A stretch of DNA of 64,000 nt from contig MZZL01000381.1 of assembly GCA_002749535.1 (NCBI GenBank), positions 248,524-312,523 on the forward strand, written 5' to 3'. This document shows positions 11,527 to 22,828 of this stretch, piece after piece. Every line of letters begins with the position of its first letter. The stretch's first letter is position 1. The notes below the pieces were generated by a model, which had not been told where the DNA came from, searched no databases, and saw nothing but the letters and a program-made list of their open reading frames with translations. The DNA is from Apophysomyces variabilis. Lineage: Eukaryota; Mucoromycota; Mucoromycetes; Mucorales; Mucoraceae. The translations under genes were made by a program, and so were the position numbers.

Positions 11527-14500
11527 ATATCTGCTCAAAATGACAATACCAACTCTCCCGTTTTCAGAACCATTTCGCAAGAAGATCGTGAAGCTATCAG
11601 ACAGGCCATGTCCATAGGCAATCTGGTCGCTCCACAGGAAGAAGACACCGCTATGCAAGTGGTAGAGGAGTCCATAGAGCTCCACATTGACTTGGAAAAA
11701 ATTCAAGAAAACTTACATCAAAAGAAGAAGGCTGCCGCTGATAAATTGATCTGGGTCTTGGCCAATCCGTAAGGAACACAGCAGGAACGGGAAACAGCTC
11801 AGGCAGATCTTGATGCTGCCAAAACTGCTTGGAACGCTTTTGTGGAAGCCAAGAAGGTACGAGAGGAAACCTTTACAGAAGGAATAAGCACAGAGGGAAA
11901 AAGCAGCCAGACATCGGCTGTTGTACCAAAAGAGCTACCAGCATTTCAGATCAAAGGTGGGCCTATCAGAAATGCAAGCAAAAAGATGCATGACACCATA
12001 CGTACGTTCATTAGCGCTTTTGAGGTGCAATTGAGGGCGTATAAATTGGTTCCACTCGATGACCATTAGGAATGGTTATTCTGGTTGACCTGTGATGACA
12101 CACAACGTCAATGGTTTGCACATACATTAGCTGACAAAGGACTTTGCTGGGAAGAGGCGCGTACACACCTGGAAAAGGAGTTTGGAAATCCCTTCTACGT
12201 CTGGCAAAAGAAGGATGAACATCGTCACCTGGCACAACGTCCTGATGAAAGCATACACCTCTTTCTGGAACGATACCAAGAGGTATCTTACGAGGCCAAT
12301 TTGGCAAGTGACCAAGACTTGGTGTACAACTTTGTGTGCTCCCTGTTACCGCCAATTAAGAAAAAAGCTTGGTCTACCCTGACGAATCAATATGGTCTCG
12401 AATTAACAAGTGACCTGCAGCAAGCTGCACAGTTGATTATGGCCGCATGTGGGGAAGGTACCAACAATACCTATACAGAAACAGCATCCAACGGCAAAAG
12501 GCGATATGACAACGAGGGTTTCAATGGCAACAAGAAGCACAAACGTGCTAGACAGGGCACCTGCCCTCTACACCCAAAAGGTTCGCATGCTAAGGAAGAC
12601 TGCTTCATATGGAAATCAATGCTGAAGGAGGCAGCAGCCAAGAGCAACAAACCTCACAACAACGGACAAAAGGGGCACAAGGAGCCAAACCTCTGCTGCT
12701 ACTGTAAAAAGGTGGAATACACCAAAGGGCACACATGTCCAGAATATTGGAACAGCAAAAAAGTGGTGGCAAACCACTCTGTAAAGGTTATGGATCTAGA
12801 AGATCCAGACAACCTATTGCCAATCAACATGGAGAAATTGGATCTCCAACAACAAGGTATTCACCTTACAAATTCCATTAACAAAACCACTGACTCAATT
12901 TACGTACCAATTCTTGTACAGAATAAACGACAGTGGGGCCTCATTGATACGGGGGCGAATGGATCTTTTATGAACCTGGGATTAGCACAGGAATTACATT
13001 TGTCAGTCAACACAAATAAAAAACATAATATTCAACTGGCATCCACAGATGGTACCATAAATAGTTTTGGCACTGTTGAAGCAGAATTGTCATACAAGGG
13101 TAAATACCTAAAACATACCTTTATTGTTATGAATCTATCACTGGGTACACAAATCAGCATCGGTTTGGATCTTATGCCCAAGTTAGGATTAGGCATCACA
13201 GGTATCGCAGCTTTATGGGATGACCAAATGGAGAAAAATTCCAAAGACAATATCATAAATGATATTCCTAAGCCCAATGACTCACCCACAGGCACAACAG
13301 CAGAAAGACATATATTCTTTCAAGCAATTCAGCCTTCATTGCATACTAATGCAAACATACCTAGTTCATCGTTTTGCACGATACCCGAGTCAATTATACA
13401 CTTAGACACACCAGAAGGCCTAACATCATACCGAAGACAATATGATCTGCCAATGGTGTATGAATCCAAAGTACAAGAAGCCGTGGACACTTGGTTAAAA
13501 GAGGGAACAATTGAAAGGGCACCAGTTGACACAGCCTGGAATAGTCCCTTAACCTTGGCACCAAAGAAAGATGCATCCAGTAACTACACCGATCGTCGTC
13601 CTTGCTTGGATCCACGACATATCAACAAACTCATCAAAGTGGATCGTTACCCACTGCCTCTTATTGGAGACATATTTCACAAGCTCGGAGGTTCTACTGT
13701 GTTCACTACATTAGACCTTAAAACTGCTTTTCATCGTTTCCAAATCTATGAGCCAGACCGTCCTAAAACAGCATTCACTTTCAAAGGCATGCAATATATG
13801 TTTAAAGGTTGTCCGTTTGGTCTCAAGCCGATATCATCCAAGTTTCAACGCGTCATGGATATCCTTTTCTGTGATACTCCGTTCATTACGACGTTTGTGG
13901 ACGATATTATCATACACTCTGAAAATATGGAAAAACACACAGTGCATGTCAAAACTGTTATCGATAAACTTACTGCCGTCAACTTGATCCTCAATCCCAA
14001 AAAATGCCACTTTGCACAAAAGTCGGTTTATTTATTGGGTTTCTGCGTGTCAGGAAAAGGCATAACGCTGGACCCACGCAAAGTGAGTAACATACAAGAG
14101 TGGCCATTTCCTCGCACAGGAAAAGATGTACAACGTTTTCTTGGCATCATCAACTACTTCCGGGAACACATCCCTAATGCTTCCATGCTCACAGCTCCAT
14201 TGGATCGGTTACGCAATGCGGACAATCTGAAAGACCTTTGGACAGAAGAGCACACGACCACTTTCCAAAGCCTAAAGCAAATTTTGCTGACGCTACCTAT
14301 CCTGTGCTACCCAAACTTAAAATACCCGTTCAGTGTTGCAACGGACGCCTCTAACACAGGCATTGGGGCAGTTCTCTACCAAACAATTAATGGAGAAACA
14401 CGCCATATTGCTTTCATGGCACGTGCTTTAACAACAAGCGAACGTAATTACTCCACTACCAAACGAGAACTACTTGCTATTATTTATGCGCTCAACAAAT

Positions 14501-16158
14501 TCCACAAATATCTATGGGGAAACAAATTCACCCTCCTGACTGACCACAAGGCACTAACGTATCTTCATACGCAAAAGAAGCCTAACGCCATGATGATTAA
14601 CTGGCTTGATACGCTTCTGCAATACGACTTCAATGTTGAACACCTCCCAGGTTTACAAAACATCTTACCTGATCAACTTTCACGCCTTTTCCCCCCGGCA
14701 AAAATGCTGGAAGGGGGTACTGCTCCCGCAATAAGTCAGGATGATAAGGAAAAGCTTCTTAATAGGGCAGCTTCCGTGGATAATGACGATAAATTAATTC
14801 CACCAGAAAAGGAACGCCCAGAGCTTTTACATAACGCGTATATATTTGGACATTTTGGCGCTGACGCCATGGTCAATGCACTTCATAACGAAGGGTTACA
14901 CTGGCCGAACATACATAAAGAAGCTGTAGAAACAGTAAGAAAGTGTGCAGAGTGCCAAAAGCACAATATCGTAAAAAGAGGTTATCATCCTCTGCGTCCT
15001 ATACATGCATACTTGCCTTGTGATCATTGGGCAATAGATCTGGCCGGTCCTTTCACTACCTCTCACACAGGTAACAATTATTTGTTGATTATGATCGACA
15101 TTTGCACTCGTTTCTGTGTTCTCCGTGCAATACCTGACAAATCTCAAAACACAGTAGTAAACGCTGTAATTCATGTCTTCTGTGATTTTGGATTTCCTCG
15201 ATATCTACAATCTGACAATGGAAAAGAGTTCATTAATTCACTCATTAAATTACTGGCACAATCATCAGGTTTTGATCATCGATTGGTCACACCTTATCAT
15301 CCAAGAGCCAACGGCGTAGCAGAACGCTGGGTTTCTACCTCAACAAACGCACTCAGAAAATGCATCAAAGGGGCAACCCGAGATTGGGACCTCTATGTAC
15401 CAAGTGTACAACTAGCATTAAATGCAAAAGTCACAAAGCGGACAGGATCATCACCTTACAGTCTTATGTTTGCAAGGACTATGAATGGGTTTAAAAATTA
15501 CCAAGAAGATCCTAGCACTCCTCCGCTCACAAACAAAGAACTTTTGCAGCGTATAGAGGATATGGCGAATATCATTTTTCCAGCAATTGCCGAAAGAATG
15601 CAAGCTGTGACAAATGCACAAAAAGGAAAATTTGATAGTAAATACAGACTAGTCAAGTTTCCGCCAAAAAGCCAGGTCATAATCAAAGAAAGACAACGTG
15701 GAAAATTAGAACCTGCGTATCATGGTCCTTATACAGTTGTCAGAGAAACCAGAGGAGGATCCTATGTCCTTATGGATGAACAAGGACTTTTACTCCCAAG
15801 CGACTATCCACCATCGGCACTCAAATTGATATCTCAAGATGAGATCATTTCCCTAGAAGAAGTCCAAGAAAAAGGCAAAGACTATTATGTTGTAGAAGCC
15901 GTAGTAGGACACAAAGAAATTTCTAAAGGGAATTATATCTATAGAGTAAGATAGGAAGGTTACGGTGAAGCTAATGATACATGGCAAAAGCCAGATTTAT
16001 TCAGCAGTCCACAACCTATTATGGATTACTGGGAAAGACTTGGTACTACACCAAATAGCAAGACAAGTCAGAAATGCACACTACAAAATACACGATCCAA
16101 CAAACGTCTGAATAATAACCAGAAGAATTCACGACAAAGTAAACGTACACGAACATAA
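11527..16158 (+). pseudogene. chromovirus B gag-pol, one frame with three stops
   Basis: A single frame of 1544 codons encodes Gag and Pol. The start position reads ATA (11527) where family D has ATG before TCT GCT. Stops are TAA at 11770, TAG at 12067 and TAG at 15952. The last replaces the Trp of the chromodomain segment RVRWEGY. Otherwise it is open, and 12085-15951 is uninterrupted for 1289 codons. Domains by residue: Gag to about 400 with a CCYC...H..C knuckle; protease DTGA about 472; RT with FVDDIIIHS about 790; RNase H about 930-1030; integrase HHCC about 1102-1145; DDE core with WAIDLAGP, SDNGKEF and ANGVAERW at about 1168, 1229 and 1264; chromodomain about 1455-1505. There are no frameshifts. 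Confidence 0.92.
14707..14719 (+). promoter_or_regulatory. putative central polypurine tract of B
   Basis: CTGGAAGGGGGTA lies between RNase H and integrase and encodes part of MLEGG. The same 13 bases form the terminal tract at 16198-16210. Families C, D and E have the same arrangement. It could prime a second plus strand; that is inference. Confidence 0.55.
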
Positions 16159-16197
16159 CTCCATACAACTATCATTTAGTTTACGGTTAAGTCTAAC

Positions 16198-16211
16198 CTG
16201 GAAGGGGGTAA
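16198..16211 (+). promoter_or_regulatory. terminal polypurine tract of B
   Basis: CTGGAAGGGGGTAA abuts the 3' LTR that starts at 16212, the standard position of the plus-strand primer. Confidence 0.8.
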
Positions 16212-16627
16212 TGTTGTATAGCTAGTATGTCGTTATACACCTTAATAGCGGGACTACAATACAGTTTCCCAATTTGGTATATGGATCATCGTATTTTATA
16301 TGCAATGTAGCTCTCTCCTTTACGCAGTATAAAGACGATCAGACCATCTTACTACATGCATCATGTATCAAACTAAGTGTACAGTTTAATCTATGCAAGG
16401 TGGTTCTTTCCCTCTTTCTTTACATTTCTCTATCCTCATAGATCTACACTGCATCTATAGAGACAACACATAGAACAACACATTATACAACGCATACACT
16501 TACATTTAGAGACAACATATAAATAGTCGTGAAAACATAATGATAAAAAAAAACAATCTCGACTCAGTCTTAAAGGATTCTATTGTCTGATTTTCTTTTA
16601 TCTCATTTGTCTCTAACACATATGACA
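16212..16627 (+). repeat. 3' LTR of B
   Basis: 416 bp, from TGTTGTATAGC to ATATGACA, followed by the target duplication AGGGT. Confidence 0.9.
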
Positions 16628-16790
16628 AGGGTGATTCTACCCACTTTCTACCATGATGGTAGAATCTCTGACCTCTCACATGTTCCTCCTACCCCCAAAT
16701 GGTGTGGTAACAGCAAACATATATAAAATAAGTTACCGCAGCAAAAACCTGCTATTTATATTTCTTTAACGTTTTCTTTTACCATTGCTC

Positions 16791-19700
16791 ATACCTTCTA
16801 ACCGATTAGTTGAATGCCGATGCTCTAATTGCAGGCAACGCAATTGCGATAGAGACTACTGTCTTGTAACACAGAGAGTAAAAAATGAACATGAACGAAG
16901 AGACCTTATTGCAGCTACTTTTGCTGGTATACACAAAGAATATTAAACTATGGCTTTAAAAACCTAACAGTTATTCCTCATTAGCTAACAATGTGAATGT
17001 TGTGAATGCTAACATAGGCAGTTCAGCTGCTTATGATAGCATGGACATCGATAATGGTGCGTGTTTACTGAACAATACTTTACGTTAACAAGTTCCTCAA
17101 TAAACAAATAATAACATATAATTCTTAGAGTTTGAATTGCCTGACGATGAAGATGAAACTCATTTCGATCTTGACACCGATTATGAGAATGAAGGGGAAC
17201 AACTGGATGTTGTACAGGAGCTTGAATTTGGCGACGCTTCTGAATTTCGATATGTGGATGAAGAAGAGCTCGCAGATAGCGAAACCGAAACACAAACAGG
17301 AGCGGCACTAACAGGTAGTGTTTCCTTATTAAGTTTTAATAAACTCACCATTTTTATTGTAAAGTGAATTTTGCCGCACCATTTGGCTTCATCGCACTCT
17401 TCGTAATCTATTTTCAGTTGTTCTTCGTTGTTGGAAGAGGCATGGCTGTTTTCATCCATTTCCTTAATGAGCTTCTTTATGCGTTTGGTCATAATTTTCA
17501 GTTTCCATCCACTATTGAAAGCTTCCGCCAGCAGGCTGGATTCAATTCCCTGACTAGCCATTTGCAAAAATATGTGATGTGTCAAAGATGTCACACGCTT
17601 TACCTCCCTCAAGATGCACCTAATAAGTGCACATTCATCCGCTTTCCTAATCATCCGCAGGAAAGAGAGCGTAACAAGACTTGTGATCAGCCACTCTTCA
17701 AGTCTACATCAAATGATCGTCCATTGAAATCATCACCATGCAAAGAATTCCTCTACAATTCGCTCACGGACAACTTGCGTATGTTTTTTCAAAGAGCAGA
17801 TTTTGAAGAGAAGATTGAACAATGGCAACGTCGTACTACACTTGAAGACACATTGTCAGATATATACGATGGTGCAGTTTGGCGGTCCATACTTGATGAA
17901 CATCAGGATCCATTTGTAGATCGTCCAAGATCTTTGCTTCTTTCCATGAATGTCGATTGGTTTAAGCCTTTCCATGGTTCCCAATATTCTTGTGGGGCTA
18001 TATACATTGCGATCAATAACTTACCTCGCAGTGAGCGCTTTAAGCCTCACAATATTATTCTAGTTGGTGTTATCCCAGGCCCAACCGAACCAAGCACCTA
18101 CGAAATGAACAACTACTTGAAACCATTAGTGGAAGAGTTGAACGCCTTGTACCTTGGTATCAGAATGACCACTTACCGTTATCAAGAACCTGTTACTGTG
18201 CGCGCTGCATTGTGTATGAGTGCATGTGACATTCCAGCGGCAAGAAAAATTAATGGCTTTACCTCGCATGCCAGTACCCGTGGATGTCACAAGTGTAATC
18301 GACAGTTCAGCGTGATCCCTGGCACGTCATCTATAGATTACTCAGGGTTTGACATTGACAGTTGGATCCCGCGAACAAGAGAAGATAATCTTCGACATGC
18401 TGAGAGTTGGCGATGTGCATCCACAGAAGCTGAGTGGAAGAAATTAGAAAAGACTACAGGAACACGATGGAGTGCACTGCATGACCTTCCTTACTTTGAT
18501 GCCGTAAGATTTACAATCATAGACCCGATGCATAACTTGTTTCTGGGCACCGCCAAATGAATGACGGAAGTATGGGCAAACGAAGGTTATTTTGCTGAAA
18601 GGCAGCTTGAAGCTATGCAAAAGCTTGCCAATGGTGTCCTCCCTCTGCCACAGTTCCTGACTCTTTCACAGAAAATATCGAAAAACTTCCCTAGTGTAAA
18701 AGCTGATGAATGGAAGTCATGGTGTTTAGTCTATTCGCCTTACATATTGTCCAAAGTGCTTCCTGCTGAGCATTTTGCAAACTGGATACACTTTGTTGAT
18801 GCATGCCGCCTGCTCGTCAAACCATCCATTACAAGAGATGAGATCAACACTGCCTACCAGTGTTTACTTCGCTTTTGTCAAGGCAATGAACGATTATATG
18901 GAAACGCGCAGATTACTCCAAATCAACATCTGCACATGCATTTGCGAGAGAGCATTCTTGATTTCGGCCCTATTTATGCTTTCTGGGTGTTTAGTTTTGA
19001 ACGTTATAACGGCCTTCTGGCAGATCTTGACACAAACCGTAAAGACTCCTTTGAAAGTACGTTTCTTAAAAAATTCCTTGAACGTACGCGCTCCATGGAT
19101 TTTCTTCAACAAGTTTCAACGCAGATTGGCAATAACCAAAATCAGCTTGACTTGCTAAAAGACCTAATTGATAATCCATCTTCTAGCACAACGTCTGCTC
19201 AGCTTTCATTAGAAGACAATTTCGACCCTATCGATTTTGTGCAAATGTCTATAACTGTTAGACATGCCACTGGTTGCGAGCCTCTTCCCCCTAACGTGTT
19301 TCTATCGTCGTTCAAGAAGGTCTGTATGAGTCCAGATCATTACCATGCTTTGATCGGGTTTTACAAAATGGCGTATCCAACCATCAGGCTAGTTCATTAT
19401 CTCCAAGCAAACCAGCAGAGTACTCTCGTCAGTAATACCATAAGCAAATTTTATACGTTGAAATTGCATGGTCAAATGTTTCACTGTGCTGAAGGCTGTT
19501 CACAACGAGGATCGCATGTCCAAGTTCTTTTTGAAACTGAATTTAGTCTCATCCCAAGCGCCTATCCATGCAAGATTCTCTACTTCTTCAAACACAAACT
19601 CTTCATAAACGGTAGCTTAACGTCACATGTCTTTGCAATGGTGCGCTGGTACGAAGCATATAGCGGTCAACAAGCTTATGAGAACGAGAGTATCGAGCTT

Positions 19701-19847
19701 TGGCGTGATAAGTTCGGTCCTTTAGATGAACATTGCGTTGTACCCATCCATCGTATCCATTCTCATATAGCAATCGCCAAAGAAAAAACCCGTCGTTCGG
19801 ATGAGAATCTTATCATCATTCCTTTGCAAAACTATTCCCAACTCTGA
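16791..19847 (+). pseudogene. CACTA transposase (Tnp2 family), two lesions
   Basis: Four exons close in frame: 16791-16926, 16985-17056, 17129-17314 and 17365-19847, giving 959 codons. Exon 1 holds a Cys-rich motif CRCSNCRQRNCDRDYC. Exon 3 is acidic. Exon 4 has CQRCHTLY, then the Tnp2 core with MNVDWFKPF and IILVGVIPGPTEP near 17950-18100, the zinc-like TRGCHKCNR near 18280, and IIDPMHNLFLGTAK near 18520. These are hallmarks of fungal CACTA/Plavaka-type transposases. Two faults are seen: the expected start reads ATA (16791), and TGA at 18558 sits between TAK and MTEVW, probably from CGA. The start choice is an inference from frame and context. Confidence 0.85.
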
Positions 19848-19859
19848 TGAAAATTATAG

Positions 19860-20914
19860 CAAACATTCTGCCTTTCAGAAAGTTTTTTTTATTCTATGTC
19901 TTATAAGTTAGTACTTTCAATTTCGCTAAATAAACGCTATTTACCTATTTTACTTTAACATCCAGGATGGCAATCCTGTAGGGCATTCCATTTCTACTTC
20001 TTCTACATGCTTGGTGTAAAACTTCTTTGCTGATGAGCAAAGCCCATCTAATGCTTCCAGGCACTCATTCGCCTTCCAGAAGTGATCAGTTGAAACGGCC
20101 GGTGGTCATAGAAAACCTTACCTGGTCAGATCTCCAGCGCGGGCGTTTGACGCGTAATGACGCGTTGTCTTCACCATCGGACTCTTCCGCGGACATACAG
20201 TCACATGAAAGGAGGCGATCTATGTCACCTGCATACCGTTCCTCAAAAGTGCGTCTATTTTTAAGGAGAGCATCCATTCTCTGGGCCAGTTTCTAAAGCA
20301 GCCAAAAAAACTAAGCTTTTTAAAACCTTTAAACAAATTTTGACATGCCTTCGTTATGCGCTAATAGCGCTGTTTTCGCACCTGCATCTCCTTTTTCTTG
20401 TCTGCCGGAACAGCAGACTTTCTCTTTGTGTTTCTGAAGTTATCATGCAACACGCTGTGAAGTTTCTGGTCTGCTTGCACAGTGCGATTGTTTGGCATGT
20501 GTTGCCGAAGGTACGTTTTCAATTGAGACACGACCAACTTGTTCGCATCAGAATTGAAGGGCTCATCGTACTTGTACCCTTTATTATCCTTAAACAATTC
20601 TTCCACATAGTGTCGAATCTCTCTCTATTCATGGATTAACGATCGGCCCTTATTAGCTACGCCTTGCATCTGGATCTTAACACACTTACCGACAATTCAA
20701 CATCAGTGGTTCGCTGCGACCCCTCTGCAACAACAGCTGCGGAGACGCTAAACTCCATAACGCTGGACGATCTTTCTCTCTCCTGCTGCTCTTGCAACGC
20801 ATCCACCCTCTGTCGAAGAGTCTCGTTGTCAGTTTGAAGGAGACGAAGGTCTTCCTTCAAAAGACTGACTTGGCGAGACAATTGCTCGTTTGACGATATT
20901 TGGTTGGAAGACAT
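19860..20914 (-). pseudogene. second gene of the CACTA element, coiled-coil protein
   Basis: A multi-exon minus-strand gene facing the transposase. Exon 1 (20690-20914) encodes MSSNQISSNEQLSRQ and a leucine-heptad coiled coil. An intron with GTAAGT and TAATAAG follows (20649-20689). Exon 2 from 20648 has one TAG in HE*RE (CAG expected), then EELFKDNKG and a basic segment with KRKSAVP. Further coding sequence at 20086-20277 carries an acidic patch and RVKRPRWR. I do not recognise the family. The place suggests an accessory factor such as the second protein of plant CACTA elements; that is inference. The downstream exon limits are uncertain. Confidence 0.5.
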
Positions 20915-22044
20915 TTCTTTTTGGATATGAATGAGTTAAGTGCTTTATTCTTTATGTGTGGATCTTACTTTGGCAGAGAATAAAAACTAATTAGCAAACC
21001 TGAAACTTTACGTTTTTCTAAGAGGTGCGATTGTGTATGCGCGATTCCCAGGAACTGCGTCAATATTTATATCACATGCTTCTGAAAAGAATTTTTTCTT
21101 TTTTATGGGGTTATTCGCGTTTTCTTTTCCTTATCCTTTTCTTTCACAAACTTTTTCCTCTACTTTTTTTTTCACTCTATGGTGTTTCAGTACTTCTTCA
21201 TCGACAAACTCACTTTCACAATGTTGATGATATATCATCCTAATGATATACAACCTTGACCTGAAACCGTGTTCTTTGCTGGTAAGCTTTTATCTTTTGT
21301 TTGACAGAATCTCATTCTTTTTTCTTTTGATAGCTGGCATGTTCCCTACACTTTGAGTAAGCATGCTTGTTACTTTTAACTAAGGTACTTTGATTGACTT
21401 ACTTAGGCTTAGCTAACCTTTACTTTCTTTTATCATTTGGAACAGTTTTCCTCTTTTTAAACCGGACATAGAAAAGCATGACACACTTTTAATGGTACAG
21501 AAACTTTTTTATGCTGTAATGTTGATTATTTATATAGAAGTAGCTCTTTGTAGGCTTATCAGGGATCTTGCCAACTGTTATTGCTATGCTGTCTTAGGTA
21601 TGCTAACATGTTTTAGCTTTTAATACATTTTATTAACCATTGTGTTTAATTATTTTTCTTTTATCCTTTAGTAACTAGGTAAGACTATATAGATCCAATC
21701 GTAAAATTAGCTATTGATAGTATATTACTTTGTAAAAGCTTCAATAAAACAAAAGCATTTTTTTCTTTATATGTACAATTAAAGCAGTATCCTTAGGAAT
21801 GATAAAGGAGTATATTTTATTGGTTAAAGTAATGCATGCGATAGGAAAAGCTTCCAATTAAAAAGACTAGATAAGAACAGTTAGCTCCAATAGAATGTAT
21901 CATTTCAAACAAGTTGATCCAATAAAATCGTTTAAAGAAAGGAATATGATTGAATGAAGATATAACAGTAACCTTTAATATATAATACTTGATCCAATAA
22001 CATCAATATAATGGTTTCTGACATATAGCACTTTATCCAATAGT
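20915..22044. other. CACTA non-coding interior
   Basis: AT-rich, with T-rich runs near 21100-21180 and no recognisable gene. It probably contains the promoter of the minus-strand accessory gene and subterminal sequence. Confidence 0.4.
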
Positions 22045-22200
22045 TGAACGTTGGGGGGGTGGTAGAAAGGTGGTGGAAAAGGTGGTGGAAGGTACATTCC
22101 ACAAACCTTTGAAGAGATTCCACCGCGCGGTGGAAAAGTGGTGGAAAGGTGGTGGAAAGGTGGTGGAATCTCAGATTCTACCAAGTTTCTACCGATGGTA
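22045..22200. repeat. CACTA right subterminal repeats
   Basis: About eight copies of GGTGGTGGAAA-like units, an 18-bp perfect palindrome TTCCACCGCGCGGTGGAA at 22118-22135, and inverted copies of GATTCTACC next to the end. Subterminal arrays of this type bind transposase accessory proteins in other CACTA elements. Confidence 0.75.
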
Positions 22201-22225
22201 GAATCTTTTTTTGACCGCAGTATAA

Positions 22226-22824
22226 TAGAGTCTTGACAATAATCTCTTGCTTAGATCAGATAAATCAGTTAGTTGGTAAGTTCTTGTAGAGTAAATAGAA
22301 TCAAAATAAAAAAAGAAATATAAATTGATTAGATTTAAGTTATCGATAGTTGCTTGATAAAACCAACAGAGGTATAGTATAATCACAATAGATAAAATAA
22401 AGCTGCTTCTTTTTAGAGAGTATTTCTCTTAAAAGATTTCAATCAAAAGAAAGATTTGAGATGAAAAACCTGTTGTTTATTTGACTTTGATTGAGGTTAT
22501 TTATACTAAATTTCAAAGGATAATCGGATAAGAAAAAGAATAAAAGAATAAAAGAATAAAAAAAAGAAATGAACAAAAAGAGAACAAGGTAACACTAAAT
22601 GGTCTCGGCTGAAATCAGTACATCTTGTGAAGTTTCAGGTAAAGTTTGTTGTTGGTCAAATAAATCGGCTTAGCCAGATAGGTTACCTAAAGAAAAAAAA
22701 AAGAAAAAAGAAAAAAAAGGAAGAAAAAAGAAAAATATCGAAAATGTTGTGTACTAATGATCGTGTACCAATAGTACTTGTGCATTGACCAAGGGAATAA
22801 GGAATTTTTTTTTTGACTTTTATA
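22226..22824 (+). repeat. solo LTR of family F, right part
   Basis: Continues from 11065 and ends GACTTTTATA, where the intact copy has TTTTACA. The outer flanks are ATGT (10818-10821) and ACGT (22825-22828), which fit a 4-bp duplication with one transition. It contains A-rich runs near 22540-22570 and 22690-22730. Confidence 0.82.
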
Positions 22825-22828
22825 ACGT

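Larger units (their letters stand above)
11083..16627 (+). mobile_element. chromovirus B, full-length Ty3/gypsy element
   Basis: A 5545-bp LTR retrotransposon within the left terminal repeat of the CACTA element. LTRs are at 11083-11499 and 16212-16627. A perfect 5-bp duplication AGGGT lies at 11078-11082 and 16628-16632. One gag-pol frame fills the interior. The LTRs differ at only about a dozen positions, mostly transitions, so this is a recent arrival. It is the only chromovirus here with an intact RT catalytic box. Confidence 0.93.
11066..22222 (+). mobile_element. CACTA/EnSpm DNA transposon, split by retrotransposon B
   Basis: The left terminal repeat begins CACTGCAGTTGA at 11066. The right one, read inward, begins TACTGCGGTCAA and ends at 22222. 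Both continue into GATTCTACC once the B insertion is discounted. A 3-bp duplication TAA lies at 11063-11065 and 22223-22225. The intact F LTR elsewhere has a single TTAATAGAG at this point, which confirms the insertion site. Inside are a Tnp2-type transposase on the plus strand and a second gene on the minus strand. The native length without B is about 5.6 kb. Confidence 0.85.
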
